NCBI GenBank assembly: GCA_950295325.1
Contig: OX485806.1
Span: forward strand, 56,475,169 to 56,539,168
Reading direction: 5' to 3'
Length of the DNA stretch: 64,000 nucleotides
DNA from: Polytrichum commune
Taxonomy: Eukaryota > Streptophyta > Polytrichopsida > Polytrichales > Polytrichaceae
The notes under the pieces were generated by a model. It was not told the origin of the DNA. It saw only the letters and a program-made list of their open reading frames with translations, and did not search any database. How positions within the stretch are numbered: position 1 is the stretch's first letter; every line of letters begins with the position of its first letter. A program made the translations under genes and the position numbers. This document shows positions 22,408 through 34,525 of the stretch, piece after piece.

Positions 22408-25092
22408 AAATTACATTTAATTCGTTATTGTGTGATTGATGCATGTAGGGTTGTCCTCATGGATCTTGGCTATAGTATGGACAAAGAACTCTGTAGGCAT
22501 GAACGGTGTAAGGCTATATACCAATTGAATCAGAGATTCCGGTAGCAGCCGTAAAAAAAATCCAATAGGCAAATAGAATTATCGCGAGATGTTCGTCCCA
22601 ATCATTTTGTAAGTCATTTAGCAATTTAATCAATAGGGTGGTTATAAATTTATTGGATGACTTTGCTTGGCCATTACCTTGAGGGGTAGTAAGTTGTGGA
22701 TGTATTATGTTTAATCAATAAACCATTTGTTAGGTATTTGATGGACTTATTGAGAAAATGGGTGCCTTGGTCATTCACAAAATAATTTTGGCATCCAATA
22801 TGAGTAAGATTATTTTCATATAGAAAAAGAACAATAATACTACCACAATGCTTGTGAGAAGAGCCTTAGTTTCTACCCAATTGGTATTATAATCAGCAAC
22901 AACCAAAATATATTGTTTGCATGTATACCGACCTACCGGTTTAATGGCCCAACAAAATATAATCCCCATTTCATGAAAGGTCTTACTAGCATTGAATGAC
23001 AAGTTGAGCAAGGGATCATTTATTTAGCTCAGTTTTTTTGTTGACATTCATCACAGTTTTGGCAATAATTGACGATATCCTTTTGCAAGGTAGGCCACCA
23101 TGTCCCAGTGTAGAGTATTTTTTAGGTTGTGATTGAAGTTGCCAAATGAACGCCTCCGATTTTTTAATAGAGTAATTGCAACATCGTACGGACACCACCG
23201 ACGTGGTAGCTAATTTTGTCTTTGTTTAAACAAAATCCCATTTTTGAGGAAAAAATTGAAATTTTGTAGGATCAACCGTCAACATTATTCCTACCATAGA
23301 TGATTGGGGAGTTCAACAAGGGACACACATAGATTCGTATCCCATGGAACACGAATATTGAAGAGAGTGGCGTTTGTGGACTAACTAATGGTTTGGACTT
23401 GGCCATCCTAATGAGATAATTTGCTACCATGTGGTTCCTACCAGGCTTGTAAACTATCTTAAAATTATATACAAAGAATTGTAATAACCAACATGCCACT
23501 TTTCCTAAACTTGAGGTCTATTGACCACATGCACCAAGGCCATGTGGTCTCTCGGGGGATCACAAACTATGTATTTTCCTTAACCACGTGCGGTAGAGGG
23601 TTATTAATGGGTTATTTATCTAAACTTCTTGAATAATTGGCAACCTATTAGTAGATAAAATGATACTTTGAGGTTGTTTTCAAGAGCCTATAGGTAAATA
23701 ATTATAATATCATAGGTTATTACATCATAATTGATGTTATAAACTTTATGTTGTTTTGTAAACTATACCATCTATCAAAAATATTGGAATATTGACTTGA
23801 ATTGATGTTAATTCATAAACAAAAAAACAACAATACATGGTTGCATCACTATCATGAAACAATGCAACACTACATTGAAACTCATAGTGACCACCCCAAG
23901 CTTGCCAACATCTAACTAGATCGTTTTAAGTCAATTTAGGCAATTTTTCATCCAATCTAAAGACAATTTTGGACCTTGGATTAATTGTTTGTTCTTCATA
24001 ATATAAAATTCCCTAATTTATTAATAAAAATTAACTACAACCTATATTTTTCACTTTCTTTACTTTAGATATGATATTGTATGGGCCATTTTGTCCAAAC
24101 TATAGTGTTTTTAAAGTTTTTTTTTGTTTTATTCAACAAAAAATACCCTATATTTTTTCTCACATGGTTTAATAAAATTTTGACAATGACCTCCCCGTAT
24201 GTGGTCTACATAGAATTTTTTGTTACTTGACAAATGATGGCCGAGTAATGCATACACCATAGTTAAGGCCTACGTGGTTGTATAGATCCACTTTGCTTTG
24301 TTAAGTAACCGTGATGCATAAGCTATAGGCTTATCACATTTTCTGATTAAATTTTGGCCTAACAAAGCACCTACTATAAGGTTGGATGTGTCTATGCAGG
24401 CATGGAACTCCCTATACCAATGTTGTACGACGAGTATGGGAGCATTGACGTACTTAGATTTAATTTCCTGGAAAACAGCTTGGGACTTAGGCGTCCACAA
24501 AAACTCCTCCAATTGCCTCATCAATTTGGTGATGGATGCCATAATGAAGGCAAAGTTCTTGATGAAGCACCATTAGAACTGGCCAATACCATTGATAACT
24601 TGAATGTTTTGAGGATTTTTGGGTGTTGGCATGGACGCCAGTGCTTCCATTTCTTTTTGGATCCGACATCTTCCATTTTTTGGAGGCGATGTACTACAAA
24701 ACGATGCCAAAGAAGATACAAAAATATTCAAAGTCAGGCCAATTGATGACGTTTGAAAAAACATTTCCGGAGTTTTTTCCAAACGTGTGTCCATATCATA
24801 GAAGTGTTGAAGGTGGTATGTCATCTACCATGTCTACTAATTTTGATTTCATGATAACTTGAATACCTGTCACAAACATATTTTGGTTCATATCCCGCTA
24901 CTAGGTCCAACATTTCATCTACAAATAATATTGTGTACAAATTGTTTTATGTGGTGGCATTCATCTTCTGGAAGTCAATATATATGTTTAATTTTCCATT
25001 TTTCTTTGGAACTACCATAATTGGTGATAGCCATGTTTTTTTAACAAGTGTATAAACTCTACTGCATGTAGTTTGTCAAATTTTTGTTTCAG
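22408..25092 (-). pseudogene. Mirror copy of the Ty3/gypsy pol relic (RT, RNase H, integrase)
   Basis: Reverse complement of 54186-56870. The frames and disabling mutations checked are the same as in the right arm. Confidence 0.88.
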
Positions 25093-25128
25093 AATAGTTG
25101 CATAGTTCGGGTTCATACAATAGAGTAT

Positions 25129-25396
25129 TGGATGTCAATAAGGCTAAATATGAGACTGCACAAATATAAACTTATATTGAAAGGCATATAAACAATGCTT
25201 GGAATGATAACATTTCATGCTCTCTTTGCTTTGATTTTTATTGTTTTTTTTGTGTCTTTGGTTCATAAACAAAATACGGAATTACTCTTATCCCATTTAG
25301 ACCAGCATTGTGGTTTTATTTTAATCTTATTTTTTCTCATGTATTTTCCATTATGTTTTTATTGACAACAAGCAAATGAATGCTCTACCTTCTACA
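25129..25396 (-). mobile_element. Copia LTR D (mirror copy)
   Basis: Reverse complement of 53882-54149. Confidence 0.75.
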
Positions 25397-25407
25397 CTCC
25401 CACTTTG

Positions 25408-26131
25408 CTAGTTTTGCAAGGTTTTTAAACCCATTGCCTGTATTAATGCTTGATGCCTATCCTTTGCAATTGGTTTGGTCTGCATGTCTACTACTTCATG
25501 AAATCTATTGGTTTTCTAGTTTCTCTCTAATGAAGTGATGTTGTACATCGATATGTTTGGTGCAAGAATGATGTGTGGGATCCTTTGCAAGTGCTATGTA
25601 TTCTTGACTGTCACACATGATGGATGTTGGTCCTTCTTGCACATATCCCACATCCGCCAAAAGTTGCCCAAGCCAAACCGTTTCCTAAGTACAATGGCTA
25701 GTAGCCATGTACTCCACTTCCGTCGTAGACAATGCAATGGTTGGTTGTTTTTTTCATTTCCACAAAATGACTCCAACTCAAACAAAAAATACGTACCCCG
25801 TGGTGGATCGCCGACCGTTTGCATCTCCCACCCAATCCGCATAGTAAAAACCTCTTAAGACAATATCCTTGCCTCCGAGGCATAATTCGAAGTCCAAAGT
25901 GCCTTTCAAATACCTCATGATGTGTTTTACGGCCATCCAATGCGGTGGACCAACCATCGACATGAATTGGTTGACCGTACGCATTGCAAATGTAAGATCC
26001 GCCTTCACACCTACCATTGTATACATGAAAGATCCTACCCCAATCTTGTATGGAATACCTTCCATTTTCCTTTGCACATTCTCATATTCTTCATTTGAAA
26101 GTTTAAACAACTTGATGGTTACCGAATCCAT
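25408..26131 (-). pseudogene. Second copia RNase H relic (mirror copy)
   Basis: Reverse complement of 53147-53870. Confidence 0.85.
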
Positions 26132-26138
26132 GATTTAT

Positions 26139-26402
26139 TGGAATCAGTAGAAAATAAGATTGCACAAGCATGGACACCTATACAAAGGCATATGAACAAT
26201 GCTTGGAGAGAGATGGTCTCATGCTCTCCTTGCTTTGCCTGTTATTGTTTTTTTTCTCTTCATTGGTTCACACAAACAATATGGAATAAATTGTATCCCT
26301 TTTCAGACTAGCATGGTAGCCTTATTCTAACCTTATTCTTTATCAAACTTCTTTTTTAATATTTTTATTGACTACGAGAAATCTAATGTTCTACCCTCTA
26401 CA
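26139..26402 (-). mobile_element. Copia LTR C (mirror copy)
   Basis: Reverse complement of 52876-53139. Confidence 0.8.
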
Positions 26403-26407
26403 CTCCC

Positions 26408-28251
26408 ATTTTGCAAATAATCAAAGGTTTCTAAATCCATTTTCTTTGTTAATTTTTGATGCCTATCCTTTGTAAGTGGGTTGGTTAGCACGTCTACTAT
26501 CATATCTTTTGTAGGACAATACTTCAAACATATCTCTTGATTTTCTAGTTTCTCTCTAATGAAGTGATGTTGTACATCGATATGTTTGGTGCGAGCATGG
26601 TGTGTGAGATTCTTTGCAAGTGCTATGCATCCTTGATTGTCACACATGATGGATGTCGGTCTTTTTTGCACATATCCCACATCCGCCAGAAGTTGCTTAA
26701 GCCAAACCGTTTCCTTAGTACAATGGCCAGTAGCCATGTACTCCGCCTATATCATAGAGAATACAATGGCTGGTTGTTTCTTACATTTCCATGAAATGAT
26801 TCCAACTCCAACAAAAAAATACGTAACCCGAGATGGATTGCATGTCCTTTGCATCTCCAGCCCAATTTGCATTGCAAAAATCTCTCAAAACAATATCCTT
26901 GCCTCCGAAGCATAAATTGAAGTTCAAAATGCCCTTCAAATAGCTCATGATACATTTTACGCCCATCCGATGCGGTGGGCTGGCCTTCGACATGAATTGG
27001 CTCATCGTACTTATCGCAAATGCAATATCGGCCCTTGTGGCTAGCATTGCATACACGAAGGATCCTACTCCGACCTTGTATGGAACACATTTCATTTCCC
27101 TTTGCACGTTCACAAATTCCTCATCCAAAAGTTTTAATAATTTGAATTCACATTGAACAGGATTCCAACCGGTTTGCAATCTTCCATGTCAAAACGCTTG
27201 AGGACCTCTTCGATGTAGCTCCTTTGGTTCATGGTAATGATACGGGTTTCTCTATTCCTCTCAAATTCCACTCTTGGGCAATAGTACAATTCTCCAAGAT
27301 CGCTCATCACAAATTCCTTCTCGAGCTCCGATTTGAGCCACTTCAATTGGGTTACATTTGTTTGCCAATATGATCAAATCATCCACATAGAGGATTTCTG
27401 CCAACAAATACTCACCCGTTTGTTTGACGTACAATGAATGATTTGCTTCGTTTTTACAAAAACCCTCATTAATAAAAAAAATGAATCGATATGGTGGTAC
27501 CACGCCCTCGGCGATTGCTTAAGCTTGTACAAAGCTTTCTTGAGTTTGTACACAAAGTTTTATTTTCCCCTCTTGTACGAAACCCTCTAGTTGATCCATA
27601 TAAATTTCCGCCTCCAATATTCCATTTAAAAATGCCATTTTTACATCCATTTGGTGAGTCTCCCAATTCATGGCGGCTCCTAATGCAAGAATGCATCTAA
27701 TGGTGATATGCTTGGCCATTTTTTATTTTTTATGTTTTTTAAATTTCAACACATTAGCCTATAAGCCTTAATCCCCTCATAATAAACCAAAAACAAACAT
27801 TTTGTATCATTTGCATTGAGCCTACCTCTTTGTTCATCCGTCACCATTGTGTAGGCGACGCACCCAAAGATACACATGTGTGCAATACAAAGCCTCCTTC
27901 TTCTCCACGCTTCCTCGGGCATAATGAAATCCAACGCCCATGTTGGACAATGGTTTTGTGTGTAAACCGCATTAACAATTGTTTTTGCCCAAAATCATTT
28001 GTCGAGGTTTTCAAAATGAAACATGCTCCTTGCCATCTCCACGATGGTACGATTCGCACGCTCCAGCACTTCATTTTGTTGAGGCGTACATGGAATAGAC
28101 GTTTGCTCTCGATACCATGATCCTTCAAAAAATTATTAAATGCCTTGGAAACAAACTCCCCGCCATTGTCCGACCAAAATATTTTGATTTTGTGCTTCAA
28201 TTGTGTCTCTATGAATGCCTTGAACTCCTTAAACTTCTCCAACGATGCCAT
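26408..28251 (-). pseudogene. Copia integrase-RT-RNase H relic (mirror copy)
   Basis: Reverse complement of 51027-52870, with the same frameshifts. Confidence 0.92.
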
Positions 28252-29035
28252 CTTACGCTCGGATATAAACTCAAAACACTCAAACAATATATCTTTCACC
28301 CTAAATGCCTTACACTCTCAAATATCTTAAGCTACATATTCTACACCTCAAAAAAATTTGAAAGACATTCAAATCACTCAAATAAGATCTTCTTTGCCTC
28401 AAATGTTTTATACTCTTAAATTATTCAAATAAGATTTTCTACACTTCAAAAAAATTCGAAAGATATTCAAATCATTCAGATTAAATCTCCTTAACCTCAA
28501 ATGCCTTACATTCTTAAATCATTCAATAAGATTTTTTACACCTCAAGAGAATTCTAAGCACATTCAAATCATTCAAATGAGATATCTTTAATTCAAATGT
28601 ATCTTACACTCTCATAGAATCTTTTATAAAACTCAAACCTCTCAAGTCATGTACTATTGGAGTCTAAACACCTTCAAAACTCTCAAAACGTTCAAGTCAA
28701 ATGCTTTAAAGTTTAAATAATTCCAAATAAGTTTCTCAACACTCAAGTCTCTCAAGTCATGTACTATTGGAGTCTAAACTCTTTCGAAGCTCTCAAAGAA
28801 ATCCTTGAAGTCTAAACACCTCCAAACCTCTCAAAATTCAAGAAACTCAAATCACATGCTCTTGCATTAAACACACATTCAAGCAAAAACAAAAACAAAA
28901 AATACTTACAACAACAAAATGCGCCTTCGGACCCTTTCAACATTCCGAAGTGGCAACTCCTCAAGATCCACTCCGCAAACACAAATGCAATCAAATATCT
29001 AGGCCCTTCACTTGCATGGTGGGCCCATAACTTAT
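28252..29035 (-). repeat. Copia leader with 98-bp tandem repeats (mirror copy)
   Basis: Reverse complement of 50243-51026. The only substitution I found between the arms lies here, at 28279. Confidence 0.75.
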
Positions 29036-29300
29036 TGGAATCAATAAAAAATAAGATTGCTAAAATATAGACACTTATATAAAGATATATGAACAATGTT
29101 TGGAGTGAGATGGTCTCATGTTTTCCTTGCTTTACTTTTTATTGTTTTTTTTCTCCTTCATTGGTTCATACAAACAATATGGAATAACTTGTATCCTTCT
29201 TTGGACTAGCATGGTAGCCTTATTCTAACCTTAATATTTCTCATGCTTCTTCTTTTATATTTCTATTGATTACGATCAAACTGATGTTCTACCTTCTACA
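29036..29300 (-). mobile_element. Copia LTR B (mirror copy)
   Basis: Reverse complement of 49978-50242. Confidence 0.75.
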
Positions 29301-29353
29301 TGATCTACTTGCACGCATTCTTGGAATGTGCCCCATTACGTAGTATAATTTTT

Positions 29354-29844
29354 TAATTGTTATCTTCATTTGCATACTTCTTAGTTGCGCATTCTTTGTT
29401 CTTTGTTTTGTAGCAAAAACCCACGATGTGGCCATTTTTGCCGTAATAGAAGCACGACCTTATATTTTGGCACGGAAATGAATTCTCATTTTTGCTTTGT
29501 TGCAACACCATGGTAGCAACCTCAACTTGGGGCCCCTTTTCCTTACGCTTTGACATTTTGTGCATCAAACGTGCCATCATATAGTCCATTGCAACTTTTG
29601 ATGTGCACAAGTTGGTTATGCGCCAAGTCAAGGCCGACGATGAACATGGCCTTCTACACGCGCCTTTGGTGTTATTTCTTGACCTTAGGATCCGCTTTGG
29701 AAGGTGGAGCTTGTTCATATCCGTCCACAATGTCGCAAAGATCCATAGATGCCAACAACATTTTCATTTTGAACTTTCAAATATTGAAGCTCCTCCATTG
29801 AACTTATTAATGATTCTTGCGGCCTTGTTGTCAAATGATGTCAT
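29354..29844 (-). pseudogene. Copia gag relic (mirror copy)
   Basis: Reverse complement of 49434-49924. Confidence 0.8.
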
Positions 29845-30006
29845 CGTACGCTCGGATATACTCTCACAACACTCAAGTCAAATGTTTGTAAAGTTTAAAC
29901 ACCTCCAAACCTCTCAAATACATTCTTGCAATACTCAAGCCTCTCAAATCACTTTTGTTTTGGAATTTAAACACCTTCAAAACTCTAAAAAATACCCACA
30001 ACCTAT

Positions 30007-30080
30007 TGGAAGTCAATAAGACTAGAGATGAGAATGCACAAGCATATACACATCCACAAATGCATATGAACAATGCTTGG
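30007..30080 (-). mobile_element. Copia LTR A, 3' part (mirror copy)
   Basis: Reverse complement of 49198-49271. Bases 30076-30080 (CTTGG) are one copy of the target duplication of the solo LTR that follows. Confidence 0.7.
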
Positions 30081-31970
30081 TGTAAACTCAATTTTTGGGC
30101 CATCGCCTAGCTTTCGAGCTAAAACCACTAAGTTAGTGAAGATTAGCGGCGATAGTCACTTAAAAGTTCACTGACAGTGTGAAAAGAGGGCTATAGTCGT
30201 TTTAAGGCAGTTGCAACCACCTTCTCCTCCCTCGATGGATAAGAAGGAGGCCGGCTATTGCCCAAGTGGGTTATTTTCCATTTTACAGAATTTTACATAG
30301 TCCCAACGTAGGATAGCAATAGGCAGTGAACATCGAAGCTCAGTGATTGAGTTCGGCTATAGACAACTAGCCAAGCAAGAAGCTTATAGATAAAGACTTA
30401 GTTGAAAGAGCCAAGTGATTCAGACTCTAAGTTATCTTGGAAAACTTGACATTGAGAGTAAAAACGGCAATTGACTGAAGTGAAATTTTGATTGTTGATC
30501 TTGGTATTGGAATATAAGTATTGTTTTGTGTGATTTCTGGCAATAGCCGTAAGCACTGAAATAGACGAATCATCCGCCAAGAGGGCGAGGAACTTTGCAA
30601 ATAATGTCTAGAAATAACAATGGTCGAAGTTAGACTATGGCCATTAACATGTGAGTCAGTTGTGTTAAAGAAGCAAAGGCTGGTTGCCGAGAAAGAAGGG
30701 CAATAGCCTAGTGGAAGATGAAGAGTCCAAGTCAGAAAGGCAAGTAATCTTTGGCATGAGGCCAGATGAGTGAGAAACCAAGAACGAGTCTGAGCAATAG
30801 GCCAACGATAGTGAAGACAAGTTGCCTGAGAGAGGTTTTAATTGTTGAAAAGAGTTTAAGAGAAGGAAGTCGTGAGACTGAGTTGTAGGCAATAATCTTA
30901 AAGCGAAACACTTAGCCTGAGAGAGGTAAGTGCAGGCGTTTAGCCAAGTGTGCGTAGGAGAGAAAACAATAGTCTTGAGGGAGTGATATTAGAAGGCAAT
31001 AGTTTGGAGACGAGCCAATGAAGATAACTAGCCGTGAAGAGGCAATTGCCTATTTGAGAGAGGAGATGGTAATGCCAAGAAAAGCCATCGCTTGTTGAAC
31101 AACAGGAAACCGGAGCGTCCTGGAAGGGCTATCGCCGAGGTTGCAAGGCTATCGCCAATATGTGACGAAGAGGGTAAAGTTGAGAAAGACGAGAGAAGGT
31201 AGGCTACAGACTTTACAAGTGTCGTCTTGGAGTAAGATAGAAAGTGCAAAGAACTGGCGCTAGTAGGACTTAGCTTGAGAACAGTGAGGAGACTGTACAT
31301 GGCACGAAGCTAATGCCACGATTGCAGACAAAAAACAAATATAATAGCAGGCGATAAGCTGCAAAAGACGTTACCATCTCGAGGAAGATAAGTTACTTGA
31401 TTAGTGTAAGACATTACCAAAGGCAATCCACCTTGAGATTAAAATGAATTAAGGCTTTAATCAAGGAATATCGCCTAAATTGTTGATGTTTTTATTATAC
31501 ATGATCTTGTGGATGTTTGTGGTGACAAGTTGCCAGATAAGTTGAAGATGAAGATGATGATTACAGTTTTGAGAATAATGGCCGAACGACTGTAAGTCGA
31601 ATTAAAATGAATCAATTTGAAATTATAGCAAAAACGATGTGGCATACAAAAGACATTACCCCGGACTATGTCCCGACAAATTGCCTATGACAACTTGCCA
31701 AGCTTTTGAGCTTCACAACTGAAATAGGTCAAGACATAGAGTGATAGAGAATTCCCTGAAGATAGGACGGAATCACTCACAACAGAGAAAACACAAGGAA
31801 CCATGAGAGTGGAGAATAAGTGGAATAAAGAAATAATGAAGAAATAAAGACCCTAATTTGTTATTGTGATCCTTAATCCACTGTGACACTAACCCTTATA
31901 GACACTATCTCAATCTTCTTGGAGACTTAATTCCCTGGGTTTGTTGAGTCATAGCAAAAACCTAACTACA
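30081..31970 (-). mobile_element. Solo LTR, 1,890 bp (mirror copy)
   Basis: Reverse complement of 47308-49197. It is flanked by CTTGG at 30076-30080 and 31971-31975. Confidence 0.85.
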
Positions 31971-32003
31971 CTTGGAATATCATATTTTCCTTGCTTTGCT
32001 TTG
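31971..32003 (-). mobile_element. Copia LTR A, 5' part, cut short by the inverted-repeat breakpoint
   Basis: In the right arm this LTR part is about 197 bp long (47111-47307). Here only 33 bp survive, ending at 32003, where telomere-like DNA begins. The truncation marks the left inner breakpoint. Confidence 0.75.
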
Positions 32004-32030
32004 TTTAGGGTTTAGGGTTTAGGGTTTAGG
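32004..32030 (+). repeat. Interstitial telomeric repeat at the arm breakpoint
   Basis: Three perfect TTTAGGG units and a fourth lacking one G, starting at the first base after the inverted repeat ends. TTTAGGG is the standard plant telomere unit. No other run of this purity was seen in the window. Confidence 0.95.
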
Positions 32031-32383
32031 TCCGGAAAATGCTAGGGTGAGCAGTGCTCCCCCCCTAAAATGAACAGTAGGGAGCTCCATTCCGATTAAG
32101 ATAAAACCCAAATCCACTAATCCTAAGCCTAAGCCTAATAAACTCACAAACTAATTCCCAAACAATCCTTCCTATCCTTCACACCATAAAGTGCCCCCTT
32201 TCTAGCCTAACATTTAAATTGCCCTACAACTCAACCTCAATATTTTTATGATTTCAAGTAATTTATGAAAAATCCAATCCTAAGTTTTAATGGCCTTCTT
32301 AGCTTAAGAACACAAGTGGGCATAGAATTTGTGCTCACAATAAGGTAAGGTCCACTAGTTCTAATCTTAACTTTTATATAGTA
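32031..32383. other. Spacer start, nothing recognised
   Basis: The telomeric run is followed by TCCGGAAAATGCTAGGG and a C-run, then AT-rich DNA without a recognisable gene. Confidence 0.5.
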
Positions 32384-32680
32384 GGAGGATGCGCCTAACA
32401 TGTGCCTTCCTTCTATATTCGTATATCTTCTATTTTCCTAAGAAGATGAAGATGACTCTTTCGGACATCCTCGAAGAGAGCACATATAATTCTCATCTTC
32501 TTTTACATTCAAAATGTGGTAGATTGTAGCCTAAAATCTACCTATGTATTATTTAGGTATGGAAAGATTCCTAAGGCTAATCAAGAAGTCATTTCTTGGC
32601 CTTTATTTACTTTCACCTCCGTTTGCCTCACCTATGTGGCCTAGGCGGTTACCAACTACCTTGAAGCCCACTAATCCTAA
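32384..32680 (+). mobile_element. Retrotransposon LTR-like fragment
   Basis: It shares a series of words in the same order with 20040-20300 (CCTAACATGTGCC, AAATGTGGTAGATT, TAGGTATGGA, TGGCC). It lies directly before the Ty3-type gag relic. Both ends are undefined. Confidence 0.4.
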
Positions 32681-32711
32681 GTGGCTTGCTATGTGGCTTA
32701 CTAATTTCCAC

Positions 32712-34063
32712 CCCGACATTTTGCAACATGGGAAATGAGAGTAGTTTTTGTTCAACGATTCCGAAGCAAGAAGTCGGAAGGGGAGATAATTGAAAGTTTA
32801 TCACACGTAAAACAAAAGAAAGTTGAAACCGTGGAAGAATTCTTTAAAAGAGTCATGATGGCAGCTTTGAAGATCGACCTGGATCCGGATGAACAATTTA
32901 AGAGAACTTGGTTCTTAAACGGGCTTAGAAAATAACTAGCCAAATATGTGGCCCTACTACCTAGTGACGACCTAGCCATGGCAAAAACATCAGCTCGTAA
33001 GGTGGAAATAAGCGTACTCAATAAATAAAGAATGAGAGACGAAAGCGATATAAAGGAAAATAGCGAATAATCAGATGACGATAGAAAGAAAAAAGAAAAA
33101 AACTAAGGGGAAAAAAATGATACTAAGGAGGAGATTAAGGCTCTAAGAGAAGAACTAGAAGGGATTGCCCTAGGAGATCGGCAATATCGAACAGGGGTAA
33201 TGTGCAGAAACCCCGGACACTATGTACAAGAGTGTCAAATGAAGCAATGTACTAATTGCAATAGCCTCACCCACAACACCAATGAATGTGTGTATGAGAC
33301 GCATGAAGCTCGACGACCGAGAGAAAGAAAATATGGAGTAAACCAAATACAACCTCAACTCAACAACAATAGAAAGAGAGAATCCCCTAAGAGGAGAGAT
33401 TTGGAGGATGTGCGTCCAAGACCCCCTCCGACATTAGAATATAGGAGGGAAGAAAGACCCCCATACCGAGAAAACGATTACCTACAAGAGACGGGAGGCC
33501 CCTATCGGGGAAATGAATATCGCAGGGAAAAAAAACCCTACAACGGCCAATACTATAGGACCAATGAAGCCTATAGAAATGATTATAGGAGGGATGTGCC
33601 ATATCCCTATCACGGCCAAGATTATCGGAAAGAAGATGGATACCTCTACCGAGGAGGACCTAAGGGGCCTATTAACCACATGCAACCTAAATATCCTCGA
33701 CATATGATGGATAATATTATTACCAAGGTATCGCCAACAACCGGGTATTCTGGCTTATCACGGAAGGAAGGCAACACTGAAGAGTGTTACTATTGTAATC
33801 AGAAAGGGCATAGGAAACCAGAATGCCAACTCTTTATAAGACATCAACAAGAAGTGGGAAGATATCCCAACAACAACACTAAGCCCATCGTAAGAGCAAA
33901 TGTAGTCACCCCCAAGGTATGTGTAATGATTAGAGCCCAAAAGGTGGCAAGGGAACAAGGAGAGAAGAATGATGATAAAAATGACTCGGGAAGTGATAGC
34001 ACTGCAATAGTAGTGGTAGTGATACAGATTCCAAAAACAAATATGAAGCTAGTAGTGATGTAG
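32712..34063 (+). pseudogene. Ty3/gypsy-type gag relic with zinc knuckles
   Basis: Gag would package the element's RNA. The first part (32712-33028) reads as a retrotransposon gag core (FVQRFRSKKSEGEI..., VETVEEFFKRV, TWFLNGLRK) broken by a stop after GLRK and further stops by 33070. The open frame from 33200 to 34063 carries two intact CX2CX4HX4C knuckles, C17-C20-H25-C30 and C196-C199-H204-C209. Another half-knuckle at its start (CRNPGHYVQEC) lacks its first cysteine. Between the knuckles, residues about 80-155 are Tyr/Arg/Pro-rich with recurring YRR and PYR words. The start codon at 33200 is arbitrary because the frame enters from upstream. The protein is not functional as written. Confidence 0.85.
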
Positions 34064-34525
34064 GTAGTGATGAAGAGCTTTCCGAGTGAAGGAGGAAATA
34101 CGGAAGCAAGGAAGGAGGATAGAAAACTAGGCAAACACCTTATCAAAGAGAGTGAGTGACAAAGACAAAAGCAAATACACCGGGAGGTGAGCCAAGCCAT
34201 CCGAGAGACGCAAAGGGAAGAGGGCGGAGCTCTCCCAATGCCAGAGGAGTTTGTACCTTTGTTCCATCAACCAATTGAAAAGAAAACTAAGGATAAAGGG
34301 AAGCCAACAAAGGCTAAAAACAAGAGCGACGTAGAGAAGGCCATAAGAGTGGATAAGGTTATTAGGGAAGTGTTCAAGCAAACCAAAGCCAACATCTCCG
34401 TAGGGCAACTATTAGAGATAGCCCCCTACTATAGAAAGAAAATTATGGCCGCATTACGAGAGGAGAAAAAAAAATGTGGTGGGGCCTGTGGTACTTTTGG
34501 GCCACCCCCTTTCGAGGGAGCCTAA
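34064..34525 (+). pseudogene. Lysine/glutamate-rich frame after gag, probable gag-pol linker relic
   Basis: After the gag frame closes at 34063, another frame opens at 34187 and runs to 34525 with charged sequence and VREVFKQTK-like stretches. No domain is recognised. Its position between gag and a distant protease relic (37288) suggests it belonged to the same element. Confidence 0.35.

Larger units (their letters stand above)
15274..32003 (+). repeat. Left arm of a giant inverted repeat (16.7 kb)
   Basis: Every recognisable frame, stop codon and repeat between 15274 and 32003 recurs in reverse complement at 47275-64000. Paired positions add to 79278 through most of the arm, 79276 between the two AT microsatellites, and 79274 at the outer end. 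Differences found: 28279 C against a T-equivalent at 50999; 25 against 23 bp in an (AT)n run (17463-17487); and two extra bases in an AT/TC-rich run (about 15410). I compared frames and several noncoding stretches, not every base. The inner end is sharp: 32003 matches and 32004 does not. The outer end cannot be seen because the right arm leaves the window. Confidence 0.97.
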
